From Brachyhypopomus gauderio (Eukaryota; Chordata; Actinopteri; Gymnotiformes; Hypopomidae): 64,000 bases of DNA. Numbering within the stretch: the first letter of the stretch is position 1; each line of letters starts with the position of its first letter. Shown here piece by piece: positions 1 through 12,056 of the stretch. The translations under genes were made by a program, and so were the position numbers. The notes beneath the pieces are model-generated. The model searched no databases. It was not told the origin of the DNA and worked only from the letters and a program-made list of their open reading frames with translations. The stretch spans positions 8,854,914 to 8,918,913 of the forward strand of contig NC_135211.1 of the NCBI RefSeq assembly GCF_052324685.1, read 5' to 3'.

Positions 1-1239
1 AGCACCTCTACCAGTGCATGTCACACAGTATACATAAGAGTGCTATGAATTCTGTTTACAAGCATTATACATAATATTGACATTCATTTTTAAAATGTAT
101 TGCATTTACAGCCTACTCATAAAGAGATCACAGAGTATGCTCCACATAAAAACCCTCAAACATTCACAGTACATTATAAATGTAATTTTTTTCCCAATTT
201 TTTCCTCAAGTCATATATGAATGCCAACCAAGATTCATTCGTCATTTAATGTCAGCTAGCAGTCTTCTGGATTGAAATCCATCCTAATCTCAAGAAAATG
301 CAGAGAAAACCCTGAAGTAGAACCTTCAGTAGGACATCTGTGCAGCTCTGGGTCTGCATAGTCTCTTAGGCAAAGGACACACTGACCCAACTATCGGCTG
401 CCAGACGGGGTCAGGCACTGGTGACTGGGTGTTGCACCATACTGAGTGCGTTCTGTACCACTAGCTCTAGCTGGTCCTTGTCAATGGTGTTTTGATCAAT
501 TGTGCATGATGAAACATGACAACATGCAACATAAGCATATAATGTCACAAATTAACATTATAGTTAATGTTAGATTTTAGTTTTTAGTAGTTCTATAAAA
601 ATATTTGAAATTGAAAATAAAAAAGGAACACCACTGCGAGTCATCAAGATTTCGAGTTTGAAGACTTACATAGACAGACAAACGACACTCATGTGGTGAA
701 CTCACTAATGGGTCTTACCCACCAGAAAGATGAACACAACGTAAAAATGACAAGACAAACATGAAATACTGTCATTGCTGACCGTGACATGGGACCTACT
801 GTATGTTATATATACAAAATACAACTAAACTATACAAAACATTACATACTTAAAATTATGTGTGAGAGCACTATGCAATATCATTTAACCTCTAGGCTAA
901 ATTCTATGGCTAAACTGATTGACAATTGCAACTCTGGTGAGGACAGGATCCTTTGTTGCAAAGTATGATTTGCAGGTGTAACATTCCTAAATGTTTTAAG
1001 CTATAATTACATAAAGCTTTAATTAAAACAGAAAAAAATAGTATAACCAATAACCAATCATGTTGGCAGGAAAACAAAAAATTTAAGTATGAAAGGCATC
1101 ATAATCAACCAGCAGTGGGCTGCAGTCCACTTGTTAAAGGTTTTATCTTTTGTTGTGCTGTAACCAATCTATGTTAAGCATATGATTCATTCACTATTTA
1201 TATTAAAATCCAAGTTAATATAAAAATGTATATAAGGAC
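1..1239. other. AT-rich sequence without a recognised gene
   Basis: No long ORF and no repeat family that I recognise. The only coding hint is a short minus-strand stretch at 411-476, listed separately. Confidence 0.5.
411..476 (-). CDS. Possible last coding exon of an unidentified minus-strand gene
   Basis: Read on the minus strand, an AG at 477-478 is followed by 21 codons starting DQLELVVQNALS and ending HPVTSA, then TGA at 411-413. The peptide looks protein-like: balanced, hydrophobic at helix spacing, no low complexity. The upstream 100 bases hold no other AG and are fairly T-rich, which suits an acceptor, although the bases next to it are not a strong pyrimidine tract. The frame also stays open further upstream to about 525. 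I do not recognise the protein, and chance is a real alternative. Confidence 0.2.
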   Translation of the reverse strand, partial: DQLELVVQNALSMVQHPVTSA

Positions 1240-1395
1240 TTCCGGTTCGACGCATCTATGGACTAGATGCTTACTTTGGTGGCTCTTGAGAGAAAGTATT
1301 ATTTTATCTGCTGTTATTCAGTTTTGCTCGATTTGTTTGAGTATAATTGTTACTCTCACTTAGTTGTGTTCGTTTGTTTTGTTGTGCACGTTAAA

Positions 1396-2326
1396 ATGCT
1401 TGCAAAACTAAGTAAAACGACGAGTTCTTTGCAGCCGCTTATCAGGCCTGTTTTGCAGACCGTTTCTCCTCCATCTGGTGCATTGGCCGCCATTACGAGC
1501 GATTCACTAAAGTCGGAGTTGGTTAGCGCCATTGTATCTGAACTCCAAACTATCTTGAATGATCATCATTCTAAGATTAGGATGGAATTTCAGGACATGA
1601 AGGCTGAATTATCCTGGGACTTTGCAGCGCTGAGATCCGAGCTGGCGTCTCGGAGATGGAACACTCTTGATCTGTGTGTACTGATGATACAGCGGTGCTA
1701 CAGAATAACGTGGAGCTTCTAACTAAAGAAATGACCAAATTGGATGCAAAATGCAACGATTTAGAAGGGAGGTCACGTCGCCAAAATGTCCGAATCGTGG
1801 GAATTCCGGAGGATGGTTATTTCACTGTGAGCAGCGAAAATGTAGCCAAACTGCTAAAAGACGCTTTCATTTTGGAGAAGTGCCCGATGGTGGACCGAGC
1901 CAGCCCCGTCGACAGGGGGGGACAACCGGGTCTGTTGTCCCGGGCCCCAGGGCCAGGGGGACCCATCAAAGAGCCCAGCAATTTATTTTTTATTTAAAGT
2001 CTATAATTTTAAATATAATCTTGAAATTTTTCATTAATATAAAATTCTGTACTCAAGCTCAATGGCTAAAATATATATGTTTTTTACCTATCTGCATATT
2101 TTCCATTAAGTGCATACACCCCCGCCTCCCACTGAAAAATGGTTTGATCCAGCACCGACCATAGCCGGCTGCTTTTAATAATGTCCGCCGACTTCTCCAT
2201 GATATGGAGGGAGTTAAATATGGCCTGTTCTACCCAGCTCGACTTCGGATCACACAGGACGGTAAACATCGAGATTTCACTTCACCTGAGGAAGCGATGA
2301 GATTCATTAATTCATTAACTAAGTGA
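1396..2326 (+). pseudogene. LINE ORF1 remnant (coiled-coil RNA-binding protein), interrupted
   Basis: The frame starting MLAKLSKTTSS at 1396 runs through an amphipathic, heptad-like part (QDMKAELSWDFAALRSEL) and, after a frameshift near 1660-1680, continues as NNVELLTKEMTKLDAKCNDLEGRSRRQNVRIVG in separate pieces. That last block (LEGRSRRQNVRIVGIPE) is the typical start of the L1 ORF1 RNA-recognition fold. A 260-bp repeat splits it at about 1897-2170. The C-terminal part resumes after it, with DMEGVKYG, LRITQDGK and SPEEAMRFINSLTK, and ends at TGA 2324-2326. The protein would coat LINE RNA; this copy cannot be made intact. Confidence 0.75.
1897..2170. repeat. 260-bp interspersed repeat inserted in LINE ORF1 (copy 1)
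   Basis: A GC-rich head (GGGTCTGTTGTCCCGGGCCCC) is followed by an AT-rich body and an end near CAGCACCGACC. It matches 46905-47165 nearly base for base over about 250 bp, with small indels. It breaks the ORF1 reading frame of the surrounding LINE, so it is younger than the LINE. Ends are approximate and no terminal inverted repeat was seen. The family is not identified; it has no coding capacity. Confidence 0.7.
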
Positions 2327-2949
2327 TTCCACCAGACGGATTTCCAGACTGGTTTGTTGCACCACTTTAATAACAGGTTTTTGGGGTTTATTTATTTATT
2401 TATTTTTTACTTTTTTGTGTTCCTGCACCCCCCTCCTCCCCCTTTGAGCTTAGCCCTGAATTCACAACTATACCGAGACTGCCAATGGACAATCTGCAAT
2501 ATTATTAATACACTTTATTTACTGATCTTTCAACTTTACTATTTTATTTAAAAGCGCTTTCTAAGTGTATTATATTGATCCCTTTATAAAAGATTGTGTT
2601 TATGTGCAGTTACTTAACCAATAATCTACACGAGTGACGCATTTATAGTTAATTAATTTCTTTTTTTTCTTTATTATTTCTTTGCATTAGTTTGAATGAA
2701 TAATCCCTTGGGTCCCACCTGTCGAACCATGATGTGCAAACGGAAGTCCTGGTTTTTGGGGTTTGGCTCCCAGGTGAGCCTAATCAGTCCTCATTTTTGT
2801 GTGTTTAGAGGACTTTGGGTAGGTTTTTCTCCTTTTCTTGTGGGTGGGTTAAAATGTGTGTTTGAGCGTGTGTTTATGTATATGTGTCTGTTTGTGTTCC
2901 CCTCTCAGCTGGCATTGTTTTCATCCTTAAAATTAACACAGTAATTTAT

Positions 2950-5900
2950 ATGACTGATTCCTTGTCTTATAACTTAAGGTATGGGCCCTCAGTGAGATTT
3001 GTAAGCTGGAATGTCAAGGGTCTTAACAGTGCAGTTAAACGGTTAAGGGTATTTGCCCATTTGAAACAATTCAATGCAGATATTATTTTTTTTACAGGAG
3101 ACCCATCTTAGGAATAACGATCATTGTAGACTTAGATGTTCCTGGATAGACAGAGCATTTCACTCAGTATTTGACTCTAATACTAGAGGGGTGGCAATAA
3201 TGGCCAGAAGGGGAACTCAGCTTATAGAGGATAGGGTCATCTCAGACCCAAATGGCAGATTTCTTATTCTTCAAGGTTCTTTATTTAACACTCCAGTCTT
3301 ATTGGTTAATGTTTATGCACCTAATTTTGACAATCCAAATTTCATGAATAAATTATTTAGCTCCCTTCCTTCTTTGAATTCTCACTCCCTTATAATGGGT
3401 GGAGATTTTATTTGTACAATAGATCCAATATTAGATCATTCCAATCCCCGCACATCATCTCAATCTTCCATGTCCCAATCAGTTTATGATTTTATCAGAA
3501 GAAATCCTGTTATCGACCCTTGGAGATTTCGCAATCCTTCCATTAAAGAATATTCTTTTTATTCACATCCACATGAGTCTTATTCCCGTATTGACTATTT
3601 CTTTTTAGATAACACTCTAACTTCTAAAATCAGCTCAATTAACCATCACCCTATAATCATTTCAGACCACGCTCCTCTCACTTTGAGCATAGCTCTTCCT
3701 GGCCGCCCTATTTCTTTTCCACCTTGGAGATTTAATTCTTTATTACTGTCTGATAAAGCATTTGTCACATATATTCCCACGTCAATAGAAGACTTTATAG
3801 CTTTAAATAAGAATGATACTGTCTCATTTTCTTTGCTTTGGGAAACTCATACTTGCGTGGCCAGACAATTTCTTATTCAGCTTATTCCAAAAGAGTGCAG
3901 AAATCTAGGTTACAACACTTGCTGTCAAAGATTGTAGATTTGGATAAACTTAATGCTGCTAGCCCATCACCCACATTATTGAAACAGCGTCTGGAGTTAC
4001 AGACCGAATTTGATATTCTTACAACCACAGAGGCTGAACAGTTGCTACTGTGCACACGTAGTAATTATTACGAACATGTTGACAAGTCCTCTAGACTTTT
4101 GGCTCATCAGCTTAAGAGACAGGCTGCGTCTCGTATGATTCCTCAAATAAAGGATTCATCCAGGCGCGTTTACACGGATCCACTATCAATAAATTCCATA
4201 TTTAAGTCTTTTTACTCCAATTTATATGATACTGAATACATTGCAGATGCTATGGCAGATTTTCTAGATGGTCTGGTGTTTCCTATTGCTGAACCAGAGA
4301 CAGCATCTGACCTAGACTCACCATTACGTCTAGAGGAAATTAAAATAGCAAATAAAATTATGCGAACCAATAAGGCACCCGGTCCTGATGGACCCATTCG
4401 AATTTTTTAAAACATTCATTGATAAATTAGCACCACTTCTTTTGGAAGTCTATAATGAATCTTTATTATCTGGTTCGTTACCCCCAACCATGACCCAGGC
4501 TTCTATATCTCTTCTTTTGAAGAAGGCTGGGGACCCGACTAATTGTGCCTCATATAGACCCCTGTCTCTTTTAAATGCTGATGTTAAGATTTTGGCTAAG
4601 GTTCTGGGACTGCGTTTGGAGAATGTTCTTCCGAGTATAATTTCTCCGGATCAAAATGGATTCATCAAAGGGCGTCAGCTCTCTTTCAATGTTCGCACAC
4701 TTTTAGATGTAATTTTTGCAAAGCAGTTTTCCTTTACACCAGAAGTCATGATCTCTCTGGATGCAGAAAAGGCATTTGATCGTGTTGAATGGAGTTATTT
4801 GTTTGCAGTTTTACAGAGATTTGGTCTTGGAAACACATTTATATCATGAATCAGATTACTGTACTTTTCTCCAAGAGCCAGTGTTTACACCAATGTTGTA
4901 CAGTCTGATTATTTTTCTCTGTATCGTGGAACTAGACAGGGGTGTCCTTTATCTGCCTTGTTATTTGCTCTTGCTATCGAACCTCGATCTATTGCATTGA
5001 AGTCTCTTACTTCCTTTCAGGGAATTTCTTGATCAGTCATTGAGCTTAAATTACCATTGTATGCCGATGACTTATTGTTATACGTTACAGATCCAGCTTG
5101 TAGTCTTCCTTCTGTTTTATCCCTTTTACAGAGATTTGGCACCTTTTCAGGATACAAAGTGAATGTACAGAAGAGTGAGTGTTATCCAGTAAATTCAGTT
5201 GCACTTTCACTGAAACAGTCAGATATTCCTTTTAAATTTGCTGCTGCAGGGTTTAGATATCTGGGTATTCACATTTCTCGCACCCTGACATCCCTCTGAC
5301 AATAATTTTGCTCCACTAATGCAAAAGCTTAAATTGGACTTACAAAAATGGAGATCACTGTCATTATCTTTAATAGCCAGAATTAATATTATTAAGATGA
5401 ATGTTTTACTCAGGTTCCTTTTCCTGTTCCAAAACATCCCATTGATGCTACCCAAGAAATTATTTAAGTCTCTTGATCAAAGTGTTGCTGACTTTATATG
5501 GGATGGGAAGTCCCCAAGAATGAGCTTCTCTATTTTACAGAGATTTAGGTCGGCCGGTGGGCTAGCTCTCCCCAATTTCTTATTCTATTACTGGTCTGCT
5601 CATATACAAAAGACACTTTACTGGCTTCATACACCAGATTTACAGTGGTGCAGACTAGAAGTTCATTCTTGTTCCCCATTCTCCGCTCTTGCATTGCTCA
5701 CATCTCCTTTGCCTCACAAACTTTCGAGGTGTTCTGGTAATCCATTGGTTCTGTCTAGTTTGTGTATATGGCATCAGTTTAGAGGCCATTTCAAATTTGC
5801 ATCTCCATCCACTAAAATGCCTATATTGAGTAATCATTTGTTTCCTCCAGCATTGTGTGACAATGCTTTTAAATTATGGCATGACACAGGTTTAAGATCT

Positions 5901-6672
5901 GTACATGACATGTTTGAGGATGGCACATTTCGAAGCTTTTTACAGCTATTGAACGAGTTCCACTTGTCGTCTTCACACGTTTCGTTATTTTCAAGTGAGG
6001 CACTTTGTATCTGCCAATTTTCCAAATTACCCAAATTTGCCTGTTGACCAGCCTTGGGATGATTTGTTGATTATGGCCCCTTTCCCGAAAGTCACTAATT
6101 TCAAAGATTTACAAGTATCTAATGGAATGGAATATTAAATCTCCCTCTAAAGTTAAGAGTACCTGGGAAGAGGAATTGGGTTTGGTATTTTCTGAGGGCT
6201 GGTGGGAGAAGGCAGTCAACAAAATACAATCAAGTTCACTTTGTGCTAGACTCCAGCTCATACAATTTAAGGTCTTACATAGGATACACAGATCCAAATT
6301 TCATCTTTCTAAATTTTACCCAAATGCAATTGATAATCGGTGTGGTAGATGCTCTGGCTCACAGTGCCATTTGAGTCATATGTTTTTTCTTTGTCCCTCA
6401 CTAAACAAATTTTGGACAGATTATTTCAATATAGTTTCCAAGGTTTTGGGTGTCATCTCCCCGTGCCCTTCTGTTGCAATATTTGGTTGTATGGCTGAAC
6501 CTTGCACACTGACTCGTGTTCAGGAGGATGTTTTGACCTTTACCTTATTATTGGCTAGACGTCGAATTTTATTGTAGTGGAAATCCTCTACACCACCTGT
6601 GGTCTCCCTTTGGCTCCACGACGTTATGTATTTTTTGAAATTAGAAAAGATTAAATATACGTTAAAAGGTAA
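2950..6672 (+). pseudogene. LINE ORF2 remnant: APE endonuclease plus reverse transcriptase
   Basis: Read across at least five frameshifts. The endonuclease part shows SWNVKGLNSAVKR, then GGDF, SRIDYFF and ISDHAPL (about 2998-3690). The reverse transcriptase shows NKAPGPDG (4369-4392), SYRPLSLLNADVKILAKV, DQNGFIKGRQ, SLDAEKAFDRVEW (4755-4793), RQGCPLS (about 4935) and the catalytic block YADDLLLY (5060-5083). A C-terminal Cys/His motif, CGRCSGSQCHLSHMFFLC, is at about 6342-6395. The frame stays readable to LHDVMYFLKLEKIKYTLKG just before an LTR fragment. In GGDF the next residue is Ile where family members usually have Asn, one more sign of decay. Family known: nicks DNA and copies its RNA at the nick. 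Confidence 0.85.
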
Positions 6673-6906
6673 CACGATATCACGCAGACACGAAACTTTA
6701 GACAAAGACGAGAACAAGACACTGCGCGAACGCACATTAAATAGGTGATTAACACAAACCCTCGTGATCTCGAGACAAGGCACAGGTGAGACTACGAACA
6801 CGCTCACAGACAACCCACACCCACGGAAGTACATACATGGACATAACGACACGCAGACAACGTAGCGGCAAGCCCACAGGGAAGGGTCCGGAGCTGTCAC
6901 CGTAAC
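6672..6906 (-). repeat. Partial solo LTR, minus orientation
   Basis: The stretch around ACTGCGCGAACGCACATTAAATA and the following CACAGGTGAG closely matches, in reverse, the LTRs of the complete element at 53531-55657. The right end (GTAACA) corresponds to the LTR 5' end. The left part is missing or too diverged. It sits near the end of LINE ORF2, before the LINE tail, so it entered after the LINE. Confidence 0.6.
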
Positions 6907-7002
6907 ACTTGGTTTTGTACATATCATCTTTTAAATTTAAATTCATTTTAAATTATTGTTTATTCATTGTAATGCCTGCTTTATTCCTCAATAAAAATAT
7001 AT

Positions 7003-8204
7003 GAAGAGTTTGGTTCCAAAATGCTATAAATCCATTTTGATCAATTTGAATAAAAATGTGTTTTCTTTAGCAAGAAAGTGGTAGGCTGAAAACCACTGTT
7101 TTCTGTTTCAAACTATCAAATACCATACTAAGGTTAAAAAAACACAAACAAAATAAATCAAGATTTTAATATTTAAAGATTTATTTTTTTTTTTAAATCG
7201 TTTTTTCGCAAAACACAATAAATCCATGCCATGTTTTTTTTCAAAATGTCTTGTATATCGTTTGGCATCAATAGAACATTTTTTGGACTGAAAATGTGCA
7301 AAATACAATAACAAATAACTGTAATTTGTACATCTTAATATAATAGTTTGACCATTGGGCCTAAAAACACAAATTTCAAAACATTTCAATAACGAACAAG
7401 ACATTGTCACGCTACAGCCCCGAACCCCTCCCTTCAAGCGTGTGTTAATGTTGTCCGTGTCTTTATATGTACGTCCGTTGGTGTGTGTGTGTGTTCGTTC
7501 ACTTGTCTCGTTAAGACTAATGTGTTTCACGCGGTGCTTGTTAGGCTACGTGTATATAGTGTGTGTGTTTGTATCGTTTGGTGCTCGTCTTTAACGTGAC
7601 ATTCATTGTGTGTGTACTGTGTAGTGTATTCTACTGGTGTTATGATGCACCGTGAGCGTTTACTAGTGTGATTGACAGCTGTTTCAAGACGCCGTGAGTG
7701 TGTCCATCGTCAAGCTCGATAAACGTAGCCTTTGAACGCACCTCGTCTTTGCATCCTCGACTCCCTCGCACCCGTTACAGACATAAATAGTAAAATAGTA
7801 TAACTATTAACATAAATAGTATAACTGCTATACGAACAGGCTCCTCTATACTATCAAAACCGTTCATTTTCGCGGACTTTGAGAGTGAAAAACGAGATAT
7901 ATTTTAACAAAGTAGGCTACAAGAAATGCCGGGTGGCTCAACAGGTCGCGTTCTATGATGTTTCCATATGTGGTGGTGCGCTGTGATTGGATGAGTGGAG
8001 ATGTGGCGTTCTGCGGGAAATCAGGATTGGCGTTTGTTGCATTTTGGAAGGAAAGAGAGAAAGCAGGGCAGTATTACACGGCGGATGTGTCGTTTTTATA
8101 AAAATTGAATATTGGCTTTTCAAGAGTGGTCACATACCATTCTGATTCCTGCTCTAACTCTTTTTTTTTTATGGCGTTTATCGCGTTTTGGAACCAAACT
8201 CTTC
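7003..8204. mobile_element. Non-autonomous DNA transposon with inverted ends, carrying a solo LTR
   Basis: The left end reads GAAGAGTTTGGTTCCAAAA and the right end is its exact reverse complement, TTTTGGAACCAAACTCTTC. Similarity continues inward (TGCTATAAA against TTTATCGCG). Both ends are flanked by TATA, a possible short target duplication. No transposase is visible. A 375-bp solo LTR lies inside at 7405-7779, so the original element was about 0.8 kb. Superfamily not assigned. Confidence 0.65.
7405..7779 (+). mobile_element. Solo LTR with 5-bp target duplication GACAT
   Basis: Starts TGTCACGC and ends CCGTTACA. GACAT occurs directly before (7400-7404) and after (7780-7784). This TG...CA structure with an exact 5-bp duplication is what remains when a full LTR element recombines between its two LTRs. 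Internal sequence is diverged from the 53.5-kb element, although the ends and duplication size agree. Confidence 0.85.
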
Positions 8205-8217
8205 ATATATTTTTTTA

Positions 8218-8734
8218 AATGTATATAAAAATTCAAGACAATATGCTTTTACTTGACATTCAGGTGGTACATGTAGGGTTACATCTAAAACAGTTATAGG
8301 CCTAGATGGTGATAGTTCAAACCTGTGTCTAGTTTGTGTCCTTGTTAGTTGCTGTATTTAAACTCTGTGTTTTGTCTTCCTGACTTCCCTCTTGTACATG
8401 TTGGCATATTTTATATTCGATGCTAGTTCTCTGCCCATAGTCGTGGTCAGTTTTATCCTTGTCAGTGGTCATTTTCTCCTTCTAACCGTGTTAGACTTCA
8501 TTACTGTGTCCAGCCCTGTGAGACCCAGCATTACAAGATGTCACTGCAAAGTAGTTGGTGACTACTCTATACATTTTCTGCCAGATACTGTAAAACGATG
8601 ATTTGAAATGGGGGTGGCGGCGAGTTTAAATTGTTAAAAGTGCTAATGAAGGAACCAAGAGAAAACATCTGAGATTAGTCATGAAGAAACATGAAAGCTT
8701 CAACATTGGTAGTAAAACACACTATATAACAAGG
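8218..8734. other. No feature recognised
   Basis: Mixed AT-rich sequence. The open frame at 8392-8601 has no recognisable motif and no splice context; I treat it as chance. Confidence 0.4.
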
Positions 8735-9757
8735 TACACTATATTGCCAAAAGTATTCGCTCACCTTCCTTGACTCACGTATGAGCTGACATCCCATTCC
8801 TAATCCATAAGTTTCAATATGATGTTGGACCTCCCTTTGCAGATAGAACAGCTTCATCTGGGAAGGCTGTCCACATGGTTTAAGTTTAATAGTGCATTTA
8901 TTTTTGACCATTCTTCCAAAAGCACATTTGTGAGATTGCATACTGATATTGGACTAGAAGGCCTGGTTCTCATTTTCCACTCTAATTCATCCTAAAGGTG
9001 TTCTATCGGGTTGAGGTCAGGACTCTGTGCAGGCCAGTCAAATTCATTCACACAAGACATGTGTTTATGGACCTTGCTTTGTGCATGGAGTATGGAATTG
9101 TCCAAAATGTCTCGGTATGCTAAAGCGTGCAAAGTTCCTTTCAGTGGAACTCTGGAATGGGTGAGTGAATACTTTTGAAAAACAACCCCACATCATAATC
9201 CCCCCTCCACCAAACTTTATACTTGGCACAATGTCGTCAGACAAGTACAGTTCTCCTGGCAACCATCAAACCTAGACTCTTTCATCTGGCAATCTGATGG
9301 AAAAGCGGTGATTCCTCACTCCAGAGAACATGCCTCCACTGCTCTAGAGTCCAGTGGTGGCGTGCTTTACACCTCTGTCTCCGACACTTAGCATTGCACT
9401 TGGTGACAGTGTTAATTTCATTGACGAATAATTTGTCATAGTTTTCGTCAACTAACCGTTTTTTCATGACGAAAATGAGACGATAACTAAATAAAAACTA
9501 TACAAAGGGATAAAAACGGTAACTAAAATAATAGACATTTAAAAACAAGATGAAAATATTGGCCAGGGACGACATTCAATCAGACCTGTTTTAGTTTTGT
9601 GAAAGGTAGTGATAAGTTAAGAAGCGATCCAACCGTAACAACCGTAACGACAAACCGGGTAACCGTCTAATCAGTACCAACATCTTCAAATCGCACCGAA
9701 CCCGGGAAGACCATACCAGCCTGTGAACTGTGGTCACTCATGAAATTCAACTCGAAA

Positions 9758-11291
9758 GGCGCATTTCCACTAGGGCCTGCTTGGCGCGGTACGGTTCGAT
9801 ACGGATCGATTCGCAACGGAACGGTCGCGTTGTGTTTCCATTACAATGGTGGACCAACACAATGTGGGTGAAGTCGCTGTTGGCGCGCGGGTTGTAGTGT
9901 CGTGACATCATTTGTATGCGACCACAACACCGGTCGATGCCCCTTAACACATACCATTATTGTATCTTATTTATCTTTATCTTCATTATTGTATGTGGTT
10001 GCTCTAATTATTTATAATTTTGATATTACTCAAACAGGCTGAACACACCCTGCATAAAAAGCATCAGTCATACAATCAAATGAAATCAAACTTTATTATG
10101 AAATATAGATATTTAAAGTACAACATATGTAAATAATAGTTATAGTTAAAAAAAGTGCAAAAAGCAAATTACCTAAAAATAACGTATAGCTTTATATGAA
10201 ATAAATATTTATAGTACTACAAGCAACATTTTGTGTGCTTTTACTGGCGTCTGTCTCGCATGGTGTTCACAAGTTCGCCAAGCACCCCGAGGAAAGCCCG
10301 GTTGAAGGAAACATTTTTCGCCAACTCCGCTCGCCTCGTCAGGGGAAGGGGAATCTTGAACGTAAAAAATAACAAATATTAAACACAAGCATTCCCGTGA
10401 AAGCAACAACAATATAGCATAACTGCACAAAATGTGTAGCACATCATCGCTGCTCATGCTTTGTTTATGGCTACAGCTAACTAGCAACTAGCAAGGCTAA
10501 GAGCTAGCTATTGTACAGTAGTGACTGTGGTGGTAACATTAACTACAAACACAGCTCTAAATTCCTGCGTTTAGAATAGATGCGTTCATATTACGTTCAT
10601 ATTACGTCTTTTACGAGCCTAGTAAAACTGAAATCACAATACACTCACCATTTTCCGTGGCCTCCAGCACCGACATTGCCGTGTCTGTCCAGCACGTTTT
10701 CTCTTCCGTTACTGGCTGGCCGGTGACCGTATATGACATCCATTTGCTGGAACCATTTCCAGTCTTTGCGGTTTGCTCCGCTGCGTCCGTTATGGTCCTT
10801 CACCGCCCGGTAATCTCGTTAAGCTTTTTTAGCTTGGACCGACCGGCACTGCTGAACGGACCGCTGGTAGCCATGAGTGGCCATTAGCGTGGAAACCTCG
10901 CTAAAAACCTTTACATTTCTAGTGGGCCCCGTCCAGTTCGCCCTGGATTTTTTGATCGCTGATTATTAACAGAAAGGTTTGTACCTCGGCGTTTGACCAG
11001 GGAACAGACTTCGCTCCTTGGGTTTTAAAAATGGCTGAGGAGTCCATAGCATAGCGGAGGAGTCGGTCTCCTGTCGCAACCTGTGACGACACTCCCTGGC
11101 CAATCAGTGTCATGCTGTTCCTCCACATCACAGAACTGTACCGCTTCGAAACGGTTAGAACCTCGAGCGAGTAGGTACGAAAATAGTACCCCAAGGGACC
11201 GGCTAACTGGGAACTGGTACTAATGGAAACACTCACAAACCATCGCGAATCGAACCGTACCGCGCCAAGCAGGCCCTAGTGGAAATGGGCC
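9758..11291 (-). mobile_element. DNA transposon with 40-bp inverted ends carrying a Myb/SANT-like gene remnant
   Basis: The left end contains CATTTCCACTAGGGCCTGCT and the right end its complement AGCAGGCCCTAGTGGAAATG. The match extends through about 40 bp (GGCGCGGTACGGTTCG). Between them lies a broken minus-strand ORF with a Myb/SANT-like DNA-binding domain. Fish PIF/Harbinger elements carry such a second protein, so I lean to that superfamily, but no transposase is present and I found no clear 3-bp target duplication. Confidence 0.6.
10240..11046 (-). pseudogene. Myb/SANT-like DNA-binding protein remnant
   Basis: From ATG at 11046 the minus strand reads MDSSAIFKTQGAKSVPWSNAEV in pieces, continuing QTFLLIISDQKIQGELDGA. 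After a one-base frameshift near 10918 it continues RNVKVFSEVSTLMATHGYQR, then SVQQCRSVQAKKA, a stop codon, and RDYRAVKDHNGRSGANRKDW followed by KWFQQMDVIYGHRPASNGRE. These are the tryptophan-spaced helices of the Myb/SANT-like domain found in many fish transposon-derived proteins. A splice donor (GTGAGT, about 10651) and an acceptor before 10355 suggest a further C-terminal exon to about 10245. Frameshifts and the stop make it non-functional. Family role: DNA binding for the transposase. Confidence 0.65.
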
Positions 11292-12056
11292 ATAAGTTAA
11301 CTCAACAATGTCAGCAGGGAGAAAGATGAGAGGCGATATATGGACACATAGCTCCTTTGAAACAAGACGGTGTGTAAACCATGTGGGACGATGATGTCGG
11401 GAAAAATACGACAAATGAAGCGACATCTGCGCTCTATGGCATTGCTGTTTTTACAGCACCCAGTTTTATATAGAATGTAATATGTATTGTTCATAACAAA
11501 CTCCATATGTTTTTCAGGTAGAGCGGGCTTACTGGTCATCAATCTTTTGTTACTGTTATGCTCAATAACTATTAGTTCAGGTCAATAAAGTTTTTGTGCA
11601 TATTGCACATACCAACAATACTATTCTGTAACTGGTCAATAAATGTTTTGTGCAAGTGTATATAATGACTATATTACACCTTTTATATTTTAGTCAACTA
11701 AATTCTTTTGATAATTAGTCGACTAATGATAATTTGTCGACTAAAACCAGACTAAAACTAAAAACAACTCCAATGACTAAATTATGACTAAAACTAAATG
11801 ACATTTTAGACTAAAATTATAAGACTATATTTAAGTCTTTTATTTATTTATTTAAGACTAAAACACATGCACATGTGGCATCCTATCACAGTTCCACGCT
11901 GGAATTCACTGAGCTCCCGAGTGTGACCAATTCTTTCACAAATGTTTGAAAAAACAGTCTGCAGGCCTAGGTGCTTAATTTTATACACCTGTGGCCATGG
12001 AATTGATTGGAACACCTGATTGGGTGAGCGAATACTTTTGGCAATATTGTGTATAT

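Larger units (their letters stand above)
1240..6995 (+). mobile_element. Decayed L1/Tx1-type LINE retrotransposon
   Basis: Two-ORF non-LTR element in plus orientation. ORF1 (1396-2326) is followed by ORF2 with an APE-type endonuclease, reverse transcriptase and a C-terminal Cys/His motif. It ends near 6995 in an A-rich tail with AATAAA (about 6990). The 5' end is near 1240, at the GC-richer segment before ORF1. Frameshifts, stops, a 260-bp insertion in ORF1 and an LTR fragment near the end of ORF2 make it inactive. I could not find a clear target-site duplication, because the 3' side runs directly into another inverted-repeat element. Confidence 0.85.
9408..11866. mobile_element. Insertion inside the Tc1 element, rich in TAGTTTTAGTC
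   Basis: Both flanks of this insert carry many copies of TAGTTTTCGTC or TAGTTTTAGTC and their complements (9415-9540 and about 11690-11830), a look common to an abundant fish repeat. Exact ends could not be fixed and no coding sequence was seen in its own parts. A further inverted-repeat element (9758-11291) sits in its middle, giving three levels of nesting. Confidence 0.55.
8737..12051 (-). mobile_element. Tc1-like transposon split by a 2.4-kb insertion
   Basis: Ends are inverted copies: left CACTATATTGCCAAAAGTA and right TACTTTTGGCAATATTGTG, each next to TA (8735-8736 and 12052-12053), the Tc1/mariner target. On the minus strand the N-terminal transposase text RELSEFQRGTVIGCH is readable at about 11880-11930. 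The catalytic-core text (WTLEQWRHVLWSEES, and [15 protein letters not shown] at about 9170-9230) lies at 9080-9470. The two parts are separated by unrelated sequence at about 9408-11866. The reading frame is broken elsewhere too, so it is inactive. Confidence 0.8.
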
